Shown here one piece after another: positions 13,812 to 16,315 of a DNA stretch of 16,315 nucleotides. The stretch comes from Steroidobacteraceae bacterium (GTDB lineage Bacteria; Pseudomonadota; Gammaproteobacteria; Steroidobacterales; Steroidobacteraceae): positions 1 to 16,315 of the forward strand of contig JAICKZ010000028.1 in assembly GCA_025927665.1 (NCBI GenBank), written 5' to 3'. Both the position numbers and the translations under genes were made by a program. Under the pieces are notes generated by a model. That model ran no database searches. It was not told where the DNA came from and saw only the letters and a list, made by a program, of their open reading frames with translations. Numbering within the stretch: position 1 is the stretch's first letter; every line of letters starts with the position of its first letter.

Positions 13812-14933
13812 ATGTCGAAGCGCGATTATTACGAAGTATTGGGTGTTGAGCGTTCAGCGAGTGAAACTGAAATTAAGAAAGCGTATCGACGTCTGGCGCA
13901 GAAACATCATCCAGATCGCAATCCGGACAACAAAGCTTCGGAAGATAGTTTCAAGGAAGCGAAAGAAGCTTATGAAGTTTTAACCGATTCGCACAAACGT
14001 GCTGCCTACGATCAGTATGGTCATGCCGGCGTTGATCCTAATCGTGGTGGTCAGGGTTTTAGTTCTAGCGATGCCTTCGGCGATATTTTTGGTGAAGTGT
14101 TCGGTGATATCTTTGGTGGTCGTCGTGGCGGTGGCGGTCGTCAAGTTTATCGTGGCGCTGATTTGCGTTACGATCTTGAGCTGACGCTTGAGCAAGCTGT
14201 GTTTGGTGATTCACTGAATATTGATTTCACAACACTAAGTGAATGCGATGTATGTCATGGAAGCGGTGGTGCACCGGGCGCCAAGGTAAACACTTGCGAG
14301 ACTTGTCATGGCAATGGTCAAGTTAGAATTCAACAAGGCTTTTTTGCCGTTCAGCAAACCTGTCCAAAATGCAAAGGACGTGGACAAACAATCAGTGCAC
14401 CTTGTGATCATTGTTTGGGACAGGGGCGGATACGCAAGAAGAAAACCTTGGCAGTGAAGGTGCCTGCAGGTGTAGACACGGGTGATCGTATTCGTTTGCA
14501 AGGCGAAGGCGAAGCAGGACGTAATGGCGGTCCAGCAGGTGATTTGTATGTGGAAGTGCATGTCAAAGAACATGCGCTGTTTGAGCGTGATGGTGCCAAT
14601 CTTTCTTGTGAAGTGCCGGTGAGTTTCGTAACCGCTGCATTGGGTGGCAGCATTGAAGTGCCGACGTTGCATGGCAATGTGGTTTTAAAAGTACCAACCG
14701 AAACTCAATCTGGTCGAGTTTTCAGGCTCAAAGAAAAAGGCGTGCGTCCGGTGCGTGGTGGTGCGATTGGCGATTTATTCTGTCGGGTGATGGTTGAAAC
14801 ACCTGTAAATCTCAATGAAGAGCAAAAAGAACTGTTGCAAAGATTTGAACAATCCATGCTTAAAGGCGGCGCCAAACACAGTCCCCGTGAATCGTCATGG
14901 TTGGATGGCGTCAAGAAGTTTTTCAGCAAGTAG
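13812..14933 (+). CDS. dnaJ: Chaperone protein DnaJ (Hsp40)
   Basis: DnaJ delivers unfolded proteins to DnaK and triggers its ATPase. The 373-residue protein has the full type I architecture: J domain 1-70 with HPD at 33-35, a Gly/Phe-rich linker about 72-110 (FGDIFGEVFGDIFGG), and four CxxCxGxG zinc-binding repeats starting at C145, C162, C184 and C198. The C-terminal substrate domains follow (KVPAGVDTGDRIRLQGEGEA; SFVTAALGGSIEVPTLHG) with a short dimerisation end. The ATG at 13812 has only a weak Shine-Dalgarno (AAG about 11 bases upstream). The gene follows a terminator-like hairpin and runs into dapB with a 21-bp gap, so dnaJ-dapB are probably co-transcribed. Confidence 0.98.
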   Translation: MSKRDYYEVLGVERSASETEIKKAYRRLAQKHHPDRNPDNKASEDSFKEAKEAYEVLTDSHKRAAYDQYGHAGVDPNRGGQGFSSSDAFGDIFGEVFGDIFGGRRGGGGRQVYRGADLRYDLELTLEQAVFGDSLNIDFTTLSECDVCHGSGGAPGAKVNTCETCHGNGQVRIQQGFFAVQQTCPKCKGRGQTISAPCDHCLGQGRIRKKKTLAVKVPAGVDTGDRIRLQGEGEAGRNGGPAGDLYVEVHVKEHALFERDGANLSCEVPVSFVTAALGGSIEVPTLHGNVVLKVPTETQSGRVFRLKEKGVRPVRGGAIGDLFCRVMVETPVNLNEEQKELLQRFEQSMLKGGAKHSPRESSWLDGVKKFFSK

Positions 14934-14954
14934 TTTTTAAGCTAAGCTCAGCTC

Positions 14955-15758
14955 ATGTCAAACACAATTCCGCTGGCAGTGCTGGGTGTTTCTGGCCGCA
15001 TGGGCAAAGCGCTGTTACAGTCGTTGAAAGACTTCCCTGATTTGCAACTCCGTGGTGCGTTAGCTTCAGCAAACAGTCCATGGTTAGGTAAGGATAGTGC
15101 TGCGTTGGGAATCGTCAGCGATGTAGTGATTACCTCTGATGTGATACAAGCAGTGAAGTCAGCACAAGTAGTGATTGATTTCACCTTGCCGGAAGTCACG
15201 CTTGCCAATGTTCAAGCTTGTGTTGCACGTAAGGCAGCCATGGTGATTGGTACGACTGGACATACGACTGAACAGCGCGTCGCCATCGAACATGCATCAA
15301 AACAAATTGCGATTGTGATGGCACCCAACATGAGTGTCGGTGTGAATCTGTTATTCAAACTTGCAGAAATCGCCGCGACGGCTTTGAATGACGACTACGA
15401 TATTGAAATTTACGAAGCGCATCATCGCAATAAAAAAGATGCACCTTCGGGTACAGCACTGGGAATCGGCGAAGTGGTTGCGAAAGCGCGCGGTGTATCG
15501 TTAAAGGAGCATGCTGATTTCACACGTTATGGCGAAACGGGTGCACGGCAACGTGGTCATATTGGATTTTCGGTTGCACGTGGCGGCGACATTGTGGGTG
15601 ATCACACTTTGTTGTTTGCTGGTCCTGGTGAACGCATTGAAATCAGTCATCGTGCACATGACCGCTCAGGTTTTGCACGCGGCGCGTTGGTTGCGGCTCG
15701 ATGGTTACAAGATCGCGACGCGGGTATGTATTCCATGCAGGATGTGTTGGGACTATAA
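14955..15758 (+). CDS. dapB: 4-hydroxy-tetrahydrodipicolinate reductase DapB
   Basis: DapB reduces the DapA product with NAD(P)H in the pathway to diaminopimelate and lysine, needed for peptidoglycan. The 267-residue protein is of standard length. The dinucleotide-binding motif GVSGRMG is at 11-17, VIDFTLPE at 73-80, and GTTGHT at 99-104. APNMSVGVN is followed by the catalytic and substrate-binding EAHHRNKKDAPSGTA (154-168), with the His-His pair and the Lys of the family. RGGDIVGDH and the closing FARGALVAARWL are also typical. It lies 21 bp after dnaJ and before carA, the usual dnaJ-dapB-carA order in gammaproteobacteria. The Shine-Dalgarno is weak. Confidence 0.98.
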   Translation: MSNTIPLAVLGVSGRMGKALLQSLKDFPDLQLRGALASANSPWLGKDSAALGIVSDVVITSDVIQAVKSAQVVIDFTLPEVTLANVQACVARKAAMVIGTTGHTTEQRVAIEHASKQIAIVMAPNMSVGVNLLFKLAEIAATALNDDYDIEIYEAHHRNKKDAPSGTALGIGEVVAKARGVSLKEHADFTRYGETGARQRGHIGFSVARGGDIVGDHTLLFAGPGERIEISHRAHDRSGFARGALVAARWLQDRDAGMYSMQDVLGL

Positions 15759-15779
15759 ATTTCGTTCGAGTTTCAACGT

Positions 15780-15797
15780 CCCATTAACGTAAATGGG
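15780..15797 (+). other. Small hairpin after dapB
   Basis: CCCATT (15780-15785), loop of six and AATGGG (15792-15797) form a perfect 6-bp stem, and the flanks can add CG and TTT/AAA pairs with a bulge. There is no T-run behind it. It may be a weak dapB end signal; as a terminator it is not convincing. Confidence 0.3.
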
Positions 15798-15889
15798 TCG
15801 AAATAAAATTCCAATTTCCATAGACCAAGTCAGTAAGCTCGCGTACACTCCTTCCCCTTAGCACGCGGGTGATTTTATTACTTGACGGG

Positions 15890-15904
15890 GTAGGTAGAAC
15901 CTAC
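15890..15904. promoter_or_regulatory. Palindrome next to a -35-like hexamer upstream of carA
   Basis: TTGACG (15882-15887) is closely followed by GTAGGT, three bases and ACCTAC (15890-15904), a perfect 6-bp inverted repeat. It would lie between -35 and -10 if this were the carA promoter, as an operator often does. But no -10 hexamer sits at the right distance. No ArgR box was recognised. Confidence 0.3.
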
Positions 15905-15966
15905 ACCGCCTTCCGCATGCCTGTCTGCCTGCTAAAACAGTTTTTAACACGAGGGGCTGCATTCTA

Positions 15967-16315
15967 ATGAGCTCTGCATCTGCGGTTCTGGTGCTCGAAG
16001 ACGGTACGGTGTTTCATGGTCGTTCTGTTGGCGCCAAAGGAAACACCACCGGCGAGGTTGTATTTAATACGGCCATGACGGGCTATCAAGAGATATTGAC
16101 CGATCCGTCATACTGTCGCCAACTGGTTACCTTGACTTATCCTCATATCGGTAACACCGGCACAAACCCTGAAGACATGGAATCGCATTCAGTGTATGCG
16201 GCCGGATTGATCATTCGCGATTTGCCACTATTGCATTCCAGTTGGCGTGCCACCGAATCATTGGAAACATTTCTTCAACGTGGCAAGGTTGTTGCGATTG
16301 CCGACATTGATACAC
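15967..16315 (+). CDS. carA: Carbamoyl-phosphate synthase small subunit, 5' part (cut by window edge)
   Basis: CarA is the glutaminase subunit that feeds ammonia to CarB for carbamoyl phosphate, used by both arginine and pyrimidine synthesis. I translated 116 codons from ATG 15967 to the edge. They match the CarA N-terminal domain: ASAVLVLEDGTVFHGRSVGA, GEVVFNTAMTGYQEILTDPS, YPHIGNTGTNPEDMES and AAGLIIRDLP. The glutamine amidotransferase domain lies beyond the window. GAGGGG ten bases before the ATG could be the ribosome binding site, although the spacing is long. A 208-bp gap follows dapB, so carA probably has its own regulated promoter; an operator-like palindrome lies in that gap. Confidence 0.97.
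   Translation, partial: MSSASAVLVLEDGTVFHGRSVGAKGNTTGEVVFNTAMTGYQEILTDPSYCRQLVTLTYPHIGNTGTNPEDMESHSVYAAGLIIRDLPLLHSSWRATESLETFLQRGKVVAIADIDT

Noticed and set aside
15858..15866. TTAGCACGC, eight of nine to the left half of CIRCE
   Set aside because: There is no GAGTGCTAA-like right half at the nine-base distance, and it lies before carA, not a chaperone gene. Treated as chance.

Overview
The window is a stretch of a gammaproteobacterial chromosome (inference). The evidence is gene order and protein sequence. smpB / ratA / bamE / fur / recN / (nadK, hrcA) / grpE / dnaK / dnaJ / dapB / carA is, from general knowledge, the conserved order in Pseudomonas-, Xanthomonas- and Nitrosococcus-like genomes. 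The presence of both HrcA and sigma-32-like promoters argues against the enteric type. Base composition looks balanced but was not computed. I cannot name the species.

Left part (1-2723): a minus-strand pair consists of a two-domain flavin reductase with a C-terminal MarR-like winged helix, followed by an overlapping undecaprenyl-phosphate sugar-phosphotransferase of the WcaJ/EpsB type that runs off the left edge. A GtrA-like four-helix membrane protein is read divergently. This part has a surface-polysaccharide flavour.

Middle (2859-9284): smpB (trans-translation) is divergent from ratA (START-like ribosome-associated protein). Next comes a DcaP-like outer-membrane porin sitting where rnfH is usually found, with a perfect CRP-type palindrome just before its ribosome binding site. 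Two strong hairpin terminators separate the porin from convergent bamE. bamE is divergent from fur, and fur is convergent with the nadK-recN operon.

Right part (9395-16315): hrcA, grpE, dnaK and dnaJ form the heat-shock block, followed by dapB (lysine and diaminopimelate synthesis) and the 5' third of carA (carbamoyl phosphate synthesis). Sigma-32-like promoters can be read upstream of grpE and dnaK. No CIRCE operator was seen although HrcA is encoded. A 446-bp gap between hrcA and grpE contains coding-like antisense DNA. A 307-bp gap between dnaK and dnaJ contains a 71-bp dispersed-type palindromic element and a terminator-like hairpin.

Most of the window is conserved housekeeping. I did not find a clear new multi-gene system. 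The observations most worth checking are the reductase-MarR fusion coupled to a sugar transferase, the CRP-like site/hairpin before the porin, the antisense DNA between hrcA and grpE, and the palindromic element plus terminator that split dnaK from dnaJ.
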